Under the pieces are notes generated by a model, which searched no databases, was not told where the DNA came from, and saw only the letters and a program-made list of their open reading frames with translations. From Novosphingobium sp. CECT 9465 (GTDB taxonomy: Bacteria > Pseudomonadota > Alphaproteobacteria > Sphingomonadales > Sphingomonadaceae), in assembly GCF_920987055.1 (NCBI RefSeq), contig NZ_CAKLBX010000001.1, positions 186,001 to 250,000 of the forward strand: a stretch of 64,000 bases of DNA, written 5' to 3'. Below, piece after piece: positions 53,681 through 62,337 of this stretch (the stretch's first letter is position 1; every line of letters begins with the position of its first letter). A program made the position numbers and the translations under genes.

Positions 53681-54885
53681 GGCGCGCTCGCCGCTTGGCG
53701 CACCACACGCATCCCTGCATAAATGGCGTGGGGCGTCACGACGATGCTGCCAGACGCCAGACCCTTGCTGACGACAGCCAGCGATCCGTTGCTGGTTGCC
53801 ACTTCGATTTCGCGCCGACGCGTCCGCCCGCCATCGACAACCCATACGCTGGCCGTTTTTCCATCCCGCATGATGAAAGACACGGGGATGGTTATGCCGG
53901 CCGCCCCGTTCGAATGGAGAATCTCCACGTTCGCGCGCTGGCCGAGCGCCCAGTTTTCGGGGAGACGGTCGACGACGACATCGACCGTGAACTCGCGTGT
54001 TTCGGGGTCTACTTCGCGGCTCAAACGGAGCACTCGCCCGGTCAGGATCTGGTCGGGATTGGCAATAAAGCGAATTCTGGCAGGCAGCCCGGCGTGAACC
54101 AGGGCAATCACGCTTTCATCAAGTCGCGTGGTCAGGACAATGCTGGTCGGATCGACGATATCCATGATCGATGTTCCGGCACTTATGATGTCGCCAAGGC
54201 TGCGATTGCGCACTGCGACCACCCCGGCAAAGGGCGCGCGAACCGTCGCCATGGCCAACTGCGCCTGATCGACTTCAAGGGTCGCTGCCGCAGCGTCGGC
54301 CTGTGCGCGGGTGCGTCCGATCGTCTGCTGGATGCCACCAAGCTGGGCCTCGCTTTGGGTCAGGCTGGTTTGCGCCTGATCGTAACTTGCGCGCGATACC
54401 CATCCGTCAGCGCGCAATTCGGCCTGCCGATCAAAGGTTGCGCGGGCATTCGCCAATGCCGCCCGCGCGCTGCCAAGATTGGCTTGCGCCTCGCGCTGCG
54501 CGCCTTGTGCTGCCAGCATATTGGCGCGGGACACCGACACCTTGCTGCGCAGGTCATCCTGTTCGATGACGGCCACCGGCTGCCCGGCTGAGACGTGCGC
54601 GTTGCGATCGACCAGAAGGCGTGTGAGCTTGCCCGATATCCGCGAACTGACATTCGCCTTGTTGATGGCATCAAGCGTTGCCGGGCCGGACACTGTCTGT
54701 TCGTAGGGCGCGCGAACGGCAGAGTAGGTTTCGGCAGGATGCGGCCATGCATAGCGCCAGAGAATCCAGGCAAGCAGCAGCAGCGCAAGCGCGCCAGCGA
54801 TCCAGCGAAGACCACGACGCTTCGCGCGCTGGCGCGCAGGCGGACGCTGCAAGGAAAGTTTACCAGCAGATGCGGTGTCATTCAT
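53677..54885 (-). CDS. HlyD/RND-type periplasmic adaptor
   Basis: A 402-aa membrane-fusion protein. N-terminal helix (WIAGALALLLLAWILW), split lipoyl domain (VSSRISGKLTRLLVDRNAHV and TVRAPFAGVVAVRNRSLGD), a long alpha-hairpin (about 130-210) and a beta-barrel. It links the inner-membrane ABC pump to an outer-membrane TolC; a TolC gene lies nearby at 58902-60428. It is the first gene of the exporter operon, divergent from the response regulator. Confidence 0.92.
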   Translation of the reverse strand: MNDTASAGKLSLQRPPARQRAKRRGLRWIAGALALLLLAWILWRYAWPHPAETYSAVRAPYEQTVSGPATLDAINKANVSSRISGKLTRLLVDRNAHVSAGQPVAVIEQDDLRSKVSVSRANMLAAQGAQREAQANLGSARAALANARATFDRQAELRADGWVSRASYDQAQTSLTQSEAQLGGIQQTIGRTRAQADAAAATLEVDQAQLAMATVRAPFAGVVAVRNRSLGDIISAGTSIMDIVDPTSIVLTTRLDESVIALVHAGLPARIRFIANPDQILTGRVLRLSREVDPETREFTVDVVVDRLPENWALGQRANVEILHSNGAAGITIPVSFIMRDGKTASVWVVDGGRTRRREIEVATSNGSLAVVSKGLASGSIVVTPHAIYAGMRVVRQAASAP

Positions 54886-54991
54886 CGGTATGGTGCAATT
54901 CGCGCAAAGATGGATGTGGTGATGATCCTGTCATCGGCCAGCATCTGTCGCTTGTGCGTGTAAGCTGAGCACTTCGCCGCGATTGCAAAAT

Positions 54992-55015
54992 GTAACGAAA
55001 AGTAACCGCGGTGAC
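54992..55015. promoter_or_regulatory. GTAAC repeats between the exporter and regulator genes
   Basis: GTAAC at 54992 and 55002 with a five-base spacer, then GTGAC at 55011. The site lies in the 171-bp divergent region between the adaptor (54885) and response regulator (55057), placed to control both. Confidence 0.6.
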
Positions 55016-55056
55016 GGGCCGGTTTTATTGTGCGCGCCAACACGGCAATAGGAGTT

Positions 55057-55773
55057 ATGGAAAACAGCCTCATCGCAGTTGTCGAGGACGACCGGGAAAT
55101 CCGTACCATGGTGGTCGAATTGCTCGCACGTGAGGGATTCGTGCCTGCTGGTTGCAAGTCGACCAGGGAGTTCGACAGGCTGCTCGAACGGCAACGCGTC
55201 GATCTGGTCGTGCTCGACGTCATGCTCCCCGGTGAGGACGGGTTGTCGCTTTGCCGACGTCTGCGATCACAGACGGGCATTCCTGTCCTTATGGTGACTG
55301 CCAAGGCTGAAGATGTGGATCGGATTATCGGTCTTGAAGTCGGTGCGGACGATTATCTTCCCAAACCTTTCAACCCGCGTGAACTCATCGCCCGTGTAAA
55401 GGCCATATTGCGGCGAACGCGCGAGGCTAACCGCGTTACGGCGCCGCTCAGCGTCGAACGCTACCGCTTCGGGGGCTGGAATTTCGATGCCGGCTGCCGG
55501 ACCCTGATCGATCCCGGTGGCGTGGCGATCGAATTGACGGGGGGTGAATTCGACCTGCTCGTCAGTCTTGTGACTCATCCCCATCGTGTGCTGAACCGGG
55601 ACCAGCTTCTTGATTGGACGAGAGGGCGCAATGCGGGCCCGTTCGATCGTTCGATCGATGTGCAACTCAGCCGTTTGCGCCGCAAACTGGCCCAGCATCC
55701 TTCAGGGGAGGCGCTGATCAAGACTGTTCGTGGCGGCGGCTATGTCTTCGCCGAGCGGGTAGAGAAAGCCTAG
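55057..55773 (+). CDS. OmpR-family response regulator of the exporter cluster
   Basis: A 238-aa regulator. Acidic residues VVEDDREI, phospho-Asp in LVVLDVMLPGEDG (about residue 53), Lys in YLPKPFNPREL and a winged-helix domain (DRSIDVQLSRLRRKLAQH, RGGGYVFAE). ATG 55057 has GGAG only 2 nt away; an in-frame GTG at 55030 is an alternative. It is followed by its kinase 4 bp later. The probable binding sites are the GTNAC repeats in this cluster. Confidence 0.92.
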   Translation: MENSLIAVVEDDREIRTMVVELLAREGFVPAGCKSTREFDRLLERQRVDLVVLDVMLPGEDGLSLCRRLRSQTGIPVLMVTAKAEDVDRIIGLEVGADDYLPKPFNPRELIARVKAILRRTREANRVTAPLSVERYRFGGWNFDAGCRTLIDPGGVAIELTGGEFDLLVSLVTHPHRVLNRDQLLDWTRGRNAGPFDRSIDVQLSRLRRKLAQHPSGEALIKTVRGGGYVFAERVEKA

Positions 55774-55777
55774 CCCC

Positions 55778-57133
55778 TTGAGCGTCGTGCACAACCTTTC
55801 GCTGCGGTTTGCCACCGTGCTCATCGCGGGATTCGTGTTGCTCCAGCTCGCGGTGACGCTGGCGATGCTGCTGCCAAGCCAAGTCTACGACAGACAGGAT
55901 GCCAATCTCCCGCCGCCAGATCAGGTCCGCGCCATGGCTTTCACGCTGGAGACAATCGATCCCGGCCTCCGCGCCGCCGCGCTCGCGAATTTTGACGATT
56001 CCCTGTTTCAGGTCCGCTTGACGGACCAGTTGCCGCCAGTCGAAAGGGAGAAGGCGGGCCACCTTTCCAGCCAGCGCCGGGCTTATCTTGCGGCGCTGGC
56101 TGACAGGCCCGTACTGTTGTGGCGCGACGATGCCATCATCCATCGCCCTTTGGGCGATCGGCCGGGGCCACAGAATTTCATCGATCCGACCAGACTTGCC
56201 GTCGGCTTGCGTGATGGACGATGGCTGCTTATCGACAGTCGTCCATCGGTCGTTGTCCAGCACTACATGCGCAGCCGCGCTTATGTTGGAATGGTGCTGG
56301 GGAGTTTCGTGCTGCTCGCGCTCGCCATCGCGGTTCGCCAGACTACCCGCCCGCTGGTACGGTTATCGCGCCGGATACGGACTTTCGCGGCTGAGCTGGA
56401 CGCACCCGACCTGCCCCTGGAAGGCGCCCAGGAACTGCGCGATCTGAGCGCGGCTTTCAATGACATGAAAGGGCGGATTCGCGGTCTTGTCGCTGAAAGG
56501 ACGCAATTGCTCGCAGCCGTTGCGCATGACATGCGGACTTATCTGACGCGGCTTCGACTGCGGACCGAATTTATCGAAGATCCTGAGCATCGACGGCGTG
56601 CCATCAACGATATCGGTGAAATGCACGATCTTCTGGAAGACACGCTGCTCTTTGCGCAGCGGGAGGCTGCGTCCGCGCCGAACCGGCAGCGGGTGGATCT
56701 TGCCGAGGAACTGACCCGGATGGTCGGGATACGAACCGAGATCGGCGAGAGTGTCGTGCTGGGCCTGGAGGGCGGCCCCTTGATCGTGGACAGCGACCCC
56801 GTGGCGCTACGGCGCATCGTGGCGAACCTTGTCGACAACGGTCTGCGCCACGGTGATTGCGTCAGGATCGATGTGGCCGGTGTCGGTTCTTCGATTCGCA
56901 TGACGATCGAGGACGACGGGCCGGGTGTTCCCGACGATGCCCTCTCACGTCTTGGACGTCCGTTCGAGCGGCTCGATCCCTCCCGCGACCGGGAAACGGG
57001 CGGCGCGGGACTTGGGTTGGCCATCGTTCTGGCACTGGCTGAACGCAACGGGATTGAAGTGGGATTTGAAAATGCCGAGGCCGGGGGCCTTCGCATCATG
57101 CTGGTCATTGCCCGGTCCTTCAGTCAGCCTTGA
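55778..57133 (+). CDS. Sensor histidine kinase with atypical H-box
   Basis: A 451-aa kinase with two transmembrane helices (about 10-30 and 165-190), a periplasmic domain, HAMP, HisKA and HATPase (NLVDNGLRHG, EDDGPGVPDDALS, GGAGLGLAIVLAL). The H-box reads AHDMRTYLTRLRLR: the normally conserved Pro after HDxRT is Tyr. The start is taken as TTG 55778; GTG 55787 is possible. It overlaps the convergent DUF4410 gene by 14 bp. Sensed signal unknown. Confidence 0.9.
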   Translation: MSVVHNLSLRFATVLIAGFVLLQLAVTLAMLLPSQVYDRQDANLPPPDQVRAMAFTLETIDPGLRAAALANFDDSLFQVRLTDQLPPVEREKAGHLSSQRRAYLAALADRPVLLWRDDAIIHRPLGDRPGPQNFIDPTRLAVGLRDGRWLLIDSRPSVVVQHYMRSRAYVGMVLGSFVLLALAIAVRQTTRPLVRLSRRIRTFAAELDAPDLPLEGAQELRDLSAAFNDMKGRIRGLVAERTQLLAAVAHDMRTYLTRLRLRTEFIEDPEHRRRAINDIGEMHDLLEDTLLFAQREAASAPNRQRVDLAEELTRMVGIRTEIGESVVLGLEGGPLIVDSDPVALRRIVANLVDNGLRHGDCVRIDVAGVGSSIRMTIEDDGPGVPDDALSRLGRPFERLDPSRDRETGGAGLGLAIVLALAERNGIEVGFENAEAGGLRIMLVIARSFSQP

Positions 57134-57791
57134 GCGATTGTCCGCCAGTTTCAAAATAGACCGAAATTCGTTGCGCCAGCGCTTTCGAGACATTTTGCAG
57201 ATCGCGACCGGCGCCTTGACGGGAATTGGTGGCTATGCCGAGCGCCGCCCCGATTGCGGCATTGGCAATCCTGCCGGTAGCGGCGCCGACGCCTGCGGGC
57301 AGGATCAGTCCCGGCCTGTTGCCGCTGCTCGCGCGCGCATCGAGATCGAGTATTGCGCCGTCCGGCGTCGAAAGGGTCGCGCGGACCGACATTCGGGACT
57401 TGCCCGCGCCAAACCCGATGAGCCAGCGCATCGCAGTATCGCCGCGTTGAAGTTCCTCGATCCGAAGTTCAAGTCGCACAGGGGCACTGCTGGCCGGGGA
57501 CGACGCATGGATTGCCGGCAAACCGCGCTTGCGCAGGTCCATGACAAGTTGCTGCTCAAGCCGGTCGGCGGCTTTCAGACGATAAGGTTCATGCGAGCCG
57601 GACGAAATCGCATCTACAACTATCGTCGTCGGGCGCGCCAGGGGTGGGGCGATGGCTGTGATCTCGAAAACCTTTGTACTAGCGCATCCCGCAAGCGCCA
57701 GCGGTAACATCGCTGCCAGAAACGCCGGGGAAAGACCGGACGGGGTGCGGCGAACGTCGACCGGGGGTTGAATGGCGGGTGCGTTCGTCAC
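57120..57791 (-). CDS. DUF4410-like lipoprotein
   Basis: A 223-aa protein with a lipobox in MLPLALAGCAST (Cys near residue 32), so it is probably an outer-membrane or periplasmic lipoprotein. The core (TTIVVDAISSG, LEQQLVMDLRKRGLPAI) and the Gly/Ala-rich stretch (GVGAATGRIANAAIGAALG) resemble DUF4410 proteins. GTG 57791 overlaps the upstream gene's stop by 4 nt (GTGA), which sets the start. Function unknown; it may be an envelope component linked to the exporter. Confidence 0.7.
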   Translation of the reverse strand: MTNAPAIQPPVDVRRTPSGLSPAFLAAMLPLALAGCASTKVFEITAIAPPLARPTTIVVDAISSGSHEPYRLKAADRLEQQLVMDLRKRGLPAIHASSPASSAPVRLELRIEELQRGDTAMRWLIGFGAGKSRMSVRATLSTPDGAILDLDARASSGNRPGLILPAGVGAATGRIANAAIGAALGIATNSRQGAGRDLQNVSKALAQRISVYFETGGQSLKAD

Positions 57792-58195
57792 TCGCTGTCG
57801 CCCGCTATCGGCATCTTCTCCAGACCCAGGTCGAAAGCCGATCTGGGGAACGCGAACTTGCTCGATGTCGTCTCGATGCATCCCTGCCCGACCAGGGGGC
57901 CTTCGCCATCTTTTGCAAGCGCTTCGGACAGCGCATCGCGCCACAGGATCATGGCCGCCAGACTGCCATCGGCAGCATCGACCAGAAGCGAAGCTGCCGC
58001 GCCATGGTCGCGGCGCAAGGTAAGCATTGTCATATGCCAGGCGACCCGAAATTGCGCCTTGGCTTTATCCTCTATCCAGAAGCGGCAGAGTTCGAGCCTT
58101 GGTTCGCCGATGGACGGCATGTCGGTACGATCCGTCTGCCCGGTCAGCGAGGGAACCCCTGCTGACGATATCGAGCCTGTTGCCATGGCGATCAC
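57788..58195 (-). CDS. Hypothetical protein in the RcnB-like operon
   Basis: A 135-aa protein with no signal peptide or membrane segment that I can recognise. It contains LCRFWIEDKAKAQFRVAWHMTM and a Cys near IETTSSKF. GTG 58195 overlaps the upstream stop (GTGA); ATG 58186 is an alternative. Both of its neighbours are joined to it by 4-nt overlaps, so all three are translated together. Confidence 0.65.
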   Translation of the reverse strand: MIAMATGSISSAGVPSLTGQTDRTDMPSIGEPRLELCRFWIEDKAKAQFRVAWHMTMLTLRRDHGAAASLLVDAADGSLAAMILWRDALSEALAKDGEGPLVGQGCIETTSSKFAFPRSAFDLGLEKMPIAGDSE

Positions 58196-58776
58196 CAGAA
58201 CACCGGTCCAACCCGGACAACGACGCCGCTATGGCCTACCACGAGTACAACCCGGTTGCCTGCGAATATCCAGTTGTACCCGATCGGGGCAGGGGGAAGT
58301 CCGTATACTGCCGGAACCGGCACATAGTATCGCCGCAGGCCGACAGGCACGACGGCGCCGACCGCCCATGCCCGACCATAATACGGCGCCGGAACCGCGT
58401 AATAGCCGTACCCCGGAGCGAAATAGTACCCGCGCCGCGCGCCACGGTACACCGGGGGTGGCGGCGCTTGCCAGGCGTGGCCGGAAGCTGCGCGTGTTAC
58501 TGTGCCACCATTGGGACCCGTGACGGTCGTGCGGGCGTCATAATGGCCACCACCCCAATGAGCGTTCCTGGAAATGCTGGCCTGCCGCCCGTCGTTCGTG
58601 CTGATCTCGCGGCTGACCGACCGGCTCCCCGGCCCCGCCTGAACCGAGCGTTCGGCGCTCCACCCTCGTCCCTGCGGGCCGCGGACGCTGATGCTGCCCT
58701 GCCCCGCCTGGGCGCTTGACGCGAAAATGGCCGAGGCAATTGCCGAAGCCATCAGGATGGTCCTGAACCGAGACAT
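58192..58776 (-). CDS. RcnB-like exported protein
   Basis: A 194-aa protein with a signal peptide (LMASAIASAIFASSAQA). The C-terminus RRYYVPVPAVYGLPPAPIGYNWIFAGN matches the RcnB family, which includes a periplasmic factor in Ni/Co homeostasis. The middle is Tyr/Gly/Pro-rich. ATG 58776 has AAGGAG upstream. It heads a three-gene leftward operon, and the GTNAC triplet at 58856 lies 80-104 bp upstream. Confidence 0.78.
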   Translation of the reverse strand: MSRFRTILMASAIASAIFASSAQAGQGSISVRGPQGRGWSAERSVQAGPGSRSVSREISTNDGRQASISRNAHWGGGHYDARTTVTGPNGGTVTRAASGHAWQAPPPPVYRGARRGYYFAPGYGYYAVPAPYYGRAWAVGAVVPVGLRRYYVPVPAVYGLPPAPIGYNWIFAGNRVVLVVGHSGVVVRVGPVFW

Positions 58777-58855
58777 GATCGTCGCTCCTTGCTGTTCGAC
58801 TGTCTGCTGAAGCGTGAAAAATGGTGGAGCGAGGTAACGTCATTACTGCGCCAGG

Positions 58856-58880
58856 GTGACCGACGGTGACAAAACGTATC
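58856..58880. promoter_or_regulatory. GTNAC triplet upstream of the RcnB-like operon
   Basis: GTGAC at 58856, GTGAC at 58866 and GTATC at 58876, each exactly 10 bp apart, between tolC and the RcnB-like gene. It matches the sites at 51683, 54992 and 60502. Confidence 0.6.
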
Positions 58881-58901
58881 GACAACCCGATCACGGCATC
58901 A

Positions 58902-60428
58902 TCATTCGTTCGACATCTCGACCGGCGCCGCATCCTGGGCTGGCAGTCCGGTTGTTCTGGAAGCGTTCGGGCCAGGCTGGGGTTCGAAAGCAAAGTCCAG
59001 GAAGCTGCCGCGTACCCGCGCGTAATGGGCGGCGGGATCGTAGCTGTCTGACACATCCAGCCCCAGTTCCCGTGCATCGGCATGGCCCGTGGCCGCCAGA
59101 AGCGAAAATGCGGCGACATAAGCATCGCGCCGGGCCGTGACCAATTGTACACGGACACCAAGGAGTTCCTGCCGCGCGTTCAAAACGTCGAGGATAGTCC
59201 GGTTTCCGACCGAATGTTCAGCCTCGACCCCGCGCAAGGAAAGCTCGGCTGCACGAATGGCAGATCGTAACGACTCCGTGGCGGCTTCGGTAGACCGCCA
59301 GCTTGCATAAGATGCACGAACCTGGGCGATAACGTCGCGCTCGACCGCGATTGTCTGCTCGATGGCCGCCGTTTCTCTGGCGACGGCCTGGCGTTGTGCC
59401 GCTGCGGGCCTGCCGCCTTGATACAGGGGGACGCTGATTGTCAGCCCCGCTGCGGCGCTATGTGTAGTGGCTGGAATGAACCGCTGGTCCTCGCTTCCAA
59501 GGAAATCGGTGTAGCTGCCGTTGGCGAATGCCGAAACGCGCGGCATCACCGCGCCGCGCGCAGACCGGACATCATAACGCGCAGCCGTGCCCACCTTTCG
59601 CGCCGCCGCGATGTCGGCATTATCGGTCAGCGCCGTTTCAACTGCGGTTTCAGGCGTGGCAGGCAAGCCGGAAAGCGGCGGTGGAAGTGCCAGATCGTCG
59701 GGTGTGGAACCGACCAGCGAGACATAGTTCTCTTTCGAACTCACCAGCTGCGCACGGGCCCGCTCCAGATCAGCGCGGGCCGAATCCAGCCTGGACTGCG
59801 ATTGGGCAACATCGGTACGCGTGATGTCGCCTACGTCATATCGATCCGACGTGGACTGGAGACCGACTTCGAGCGTGGTGACGTTCTGTGCGTTCAGCCG
59901 GACAATCTCGCTATCGCGGATCACATCCCAATAAGCGGCCACGACGCGTGAAAAGACCGACGCTTCCGTAGCACGCAAATCGCTCTGGCCCGCTTCGACG
60001 CGCGCCTCGGCGGCCTTGATCGCATTTCTGATCGCCCCTCCGTTGTAGAGCGGGACCGTGACGGATGCCTGGCCGGACACCGATCGGGCGGGCGTTGTCT
60101 GGACGGGCACGGTCGTGCCTTGAACCGGTTGTCCGGTACGGAGAATCTGTTCGGTATAGGCTGTGTCTGCGGCGGATAGCGGGCGCCCATCGGCCTTCGC
60201 CAGCGGAACGCTTTCGTCCGTCGCCCTTTGGTTTGCCCGCGCTGCCGCAAGGGTTGGATTGGTCCGATACGCTTCAAGGAGAGCCTCCTTGAGTGTTTGG
60301 GCATGAACCCCATGCGGAAACACCGTGAAGGCGCTGACGCTCACTGTTGCGGCGAAGCATGCTTTCCGTGCGGTCTGCCACTTCGTGCCTGTGGCGTGGG
60401 ACGATAACGATGATCTTGCCGCAGGCAT
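58902..60428 (-). CDS. TolC-family outer-membrane efflux protein
   Basis: A 508-aa outer-membrane channel with a signal peptide ending near GVHAQ. It has the TolC fold: two repeated helical/strand halves (TLKEALLEAYRTNPTLAAARA, SVTVPLYNGGAIRNAIKAAEA; then VETALTDNADIAAARK, LTISVPLYQGGRPAAAQRQA) with the paired VPLYNGG/VPLYQGG turns. ATG 60428 has AGGAAAA upstream. It is the likely outer-membrane exit for the HlyD/FtsX-type exporter 4 kb away. Confidence 0.93.
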   Translation of the reverse strand: MPAARSSLSSHATGTKWQTARKACFAATVSVSAFTVFPHGVHAQTLKEALLEAYRTNPTLAAARANQRATDESVPLAKADGRPLSAADTAYTEQILRTGQPVQGTTVPVQTTPARSVSGQASVTVPLYNGGAIRNAIKAAEARVEAGQSDLRATEASVFSRVVAAYWDVIRDSEIVRLNAQNVTTLEVGLQSTSDRYDVGDITRTDVAQSQSRLDSARADLERARAQLVSSKENYVSLVGSTPDDLALPPPLSGLPATPETAVETALTDNADIAAARKVGTAARYDVRSARGAVMPRVSAFANGSYTDFLGSEDQRFIPATTHSAAAGLTISVPLYQGGRPAAAQRQAVARETAAIEQTIAVERDVIAQVRASYASWRSTEAATESLRSAIRAAELSLRGVEAEHSVGNRTILDVLNARQELLGVRVQLVTARRDAYVAAFSLLAATGHADARELGLDVSDSYDPAAHYARVRGSFLDFAFEPQPGPNASRTTGLPAQDAAPVEMSNE

Positions 60429-60501
60429 GGCGTTTTCCTGGCGATGGTTCCCTGATCCCTTCGCCCCTGACGGTCGCAGGTCACCGCAGTGCTGCGCCAC
60501 C

Positions 60502-60526
60502 GTGACCTATCGTTACGAAATGTGTC
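60502..60526. promoter_or_regulatory. GTNAC triplet between tolC and the EF-hand gene
   Basis: GTGAC at 60502, GTTAC at 60512 and GTGTC at 60522, exact 10-bp spacing, in the 246-bp divergent region. It could serve both tolC (leftward) and the EF-hand gene (rightward). Confidence 0.6.
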
Positions 60527-60674
60527 GCGGTGGATATCCAGACCGGCATCGGCCGTCTGGCATTCGCAGAACCGATGGGCAGGCATAGCGGGGAAATACA
60601 CCTTTCGTTACAGTCGCTCACACTGGCGAAAAGCTCGTCATTCAGTCGCATGGACGATCAATGGAGAAATCGGC

Positions 60675-61343
60675 ATGCGGCCCCTGACGCTCGTGACCAC
60701 CGTTCTGGGTGGTATCGCAATGTTTGTCTGCATTCATGCGGCGGGGGCGAAATCGAAAGGCGAGCAGATCGGATTGTTCATCAGTCCTATGGGCGAGCCA
60801 TTTCGCGTGTCTCCCGGAGCGGAAGAACGTCCTTTCATGACATGGTTCGGCGCGGCTGATCGCAATCAGGATGGAAAGCTGGACAGCGCTGAATTTCGCG
60901 CCGATGCCGAGCGCTTTTTTCGGATACTGGATGGCGATGGCGATGGCAGGATCGGAGCCGTGGACATGCAGCGGTATGAAGAGGAAATCGTGCCGGAAAT
61001 CCATACGCCCACATTGGGGCGAACGCAGCCGTCCATCGCGTCGCTCTTGAAGGAGGCCGGCGGCGCAGGCGGGCGACGCGCTGGCAAGCCTGACGTGGAA
61101 GAGCTGAAAAAGAAGCTGCGCGAACTGGAAGCGAAGCGACCGAAGGGACTCGAATTGTTCGGATTGCTACCGATACCCCATCCCGTTGCCTCGGCAGACA
61201 GCGATCTCAATTTCGTTGTCAGCGAATCCGAATTCGCCAGTGCCGCAGATTTGCGCTTTCAAGCGCTGGATCGCGACGGCGACAGTCTGTTCACTCCTGC
61301 CGATGCGCGGCAGGTTCTGAAAACGGCGCAAAGGCGACGTTGA
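60675..61343 (+). CDS. Exported EF-hand protein with a charged middle segment
   Basis: A 222-aa protein with an N-terminal signal (LVTTVLGGIAMFVCIHAAGA). EF-hand-like loops are DRNQDGKLDSAE, DGDGDGRIGAVD, DSDLNFVVSESE and DRDGDSLFTPAD; the third lacks some ligands. A Lys/Glu-rich helix (VEELKKKLRELEAKRPKG) separates the pairs. ATG 60675 has GGAG 8 nt upstream. It is divergent from tolC and is the third EF-hand protein within 17 kb. Confidence 0.82.
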   Translation: MRPLTLVTTVLGGIAMFVCIHAAGAKSKGEQIGLFISPMGEPFRVSPGAEERPFMTWFGAADRNQDGKLDSAEFRADAERFFRILDGDGDGRIGAVDMQRYEEEIVPEIHTPTLGRTQPSIASLLKEAGGAGGRRAGKPDVEELKKKLRELEAKRPKGLELFGLLPIPHPVASADSDLNFVVSESEFASAADLRFQALDRDGDSLFTPADARQVLKTAQRRR

Positions 61344-61448
61344 GCGCGATCAACCCGTGCCTCGGTTGGTTCTGTCGCGGGCAGAAGCAGCCATCCGGCA
61401 CTTGACTGTCGTCTCTGGCAGGTGCGCTCGCGCAGGACAACTACCTGC

Positions 61449-61958
61449 CTATTTCAGCCGCTGGGCAATGCCTGCCGTCACGAACCACACCTCGTCGGCC
61501 ACACGCGCCAAAGCCTGATTGAGCCAGCCCGCTTCATCACGGAACTGGCGGGCAAGTGCATTTTCCGGCACAATCCCTTGCCCCACTTCGTTGGAAACCA
61601 GCAGCAGCGTGCCTTGCACCGCCGGTAGCAACTCCGCCAGATTGCTGCGCGCCGCCGCCACATCATGATTGCCCAGCATCAGATTGCTCAGCCACAAGGT
61701 CAGGCAATCGACCAGCATCACGCTGTCGTTTGCGTCATGCGCGGCAATCGCTTCTGACAGGGCAAGCGGGCATTCGACTGTTTGCCAGTGACCGGCGCGG
61801 TCGGCACGGTGGCGGGCGATGCGCTGCGTCATTTCATCGTCAAATGCCTGCGCGGTGGCGATGTAGATGTGCGGGCCGGGAAGGGCATCGCCCAATTGTT
61901 CGGCAAAGCCGCTTTTGCCCGATCGTGCCCCGCCCAATACAAGAACCGTCTTTCCCAT
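61449..61958 (-). CDS. cobU: Adenosylcobinamide kinase / adenosylcobinamide-phosphate guanylyltransferase
   Basis: A 169-aa bifunctional enzyme of cobalamin nucleotide-loop assembly. Walker A is GGARSGKSGFAE near residues 10-17. IYIATAQAFDDEMTQRIARHR, MLVDCLTLWLSNLM and LLVSNEVGQGIVPENALARQFRDE are family hallmarks. ATG 61958 has AAGGGG 8 nt upstream; GTG 61967 adds three residues. It is divergent from the riboswitch-btuB unit. Confidence 0.95.
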   Translation of the reverse strand: MGKTVLVLGGARSGKSGFAEQLGDALPGPHIYIATAQAFDDEMTQRIARHRADRAGHWQTVECPLALSEAIAAHDANDSVMLVDCLTLWLSNLMLGNHDVAAARSNLAELLPAVQGTLLLVSNEVGQGIVPENALARQFRDEAGWLNQALARVADEVWFVTAGIAQRLK

Positions 61959-62004
61959 TACCGCCACCCCTTGCGTTTCATATTGCGCTGCGACATAGGC
62001 GCGT

Positions 62005-62190
62005 CCGTTACAGGTTCCCAGCGATGGGATGAATAGGGAATCCGGGAATGGCCATCGGCCATGATCCGGGGCTGCCCCCGCAACTGTGATCGGTGAGTCG
62101 CCGCTTCGTTATGCCACTGGTTCTTGCGGACCGGGAAGGTGAAGCGGCCGACATTGACCCGAGAGCCAGGAGACCTGCCCGTAACAGTCG
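62005..62190 (+). ncRNA. Cobalamin riboswitch upstream of btuB
   Basis: The conserved elements occur in order: an entry strand around 62010, GGGAATCCGGGAA (62036-62048), GCTGCCCCCGCAACTGTGA (62071-62089), GCCACTGG (62113-62120) and the B12 box AGCCAGGAGACCTGCC (62164-62179). Adenosylcobalamin binding normally lowers expression of the downstream transporter. The boundaries are approximate. Confidence 0.93.
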
Positions 62191-62307
62191 TTCTTTCACG
62201 CGGACGGGGTGTGCCGGGTGATGATCGAGGAATCCCTCGCGTGACGACTAAGCCAGAGTCGCATGCGGTGGGCTTCGTGTCCTTCGCGTAATCGCTGTCG
62301 TGCGGCT

Positions 62308-62327
62308 CTTTTGACGTTGTTCAAAAG
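62308..62327 (+). promoter_or_regulatory. Hairpin over the btuB ribosome-binding site
   Basis: A perfect 7-bp stem (CTTTTGA with TCAAAAG), 6-nt loop, whose 3' arm overlaps the AAGGGGG Shine-Dalgarno sequence (62325-62331). It could be the expression platform through which the riboswitch blocks translation. The segment 62191-62307 between aptamer and hairpin holds no gene. Confidence 0.5.
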
Positions 62328-62337
62328 GGGGAAACCC

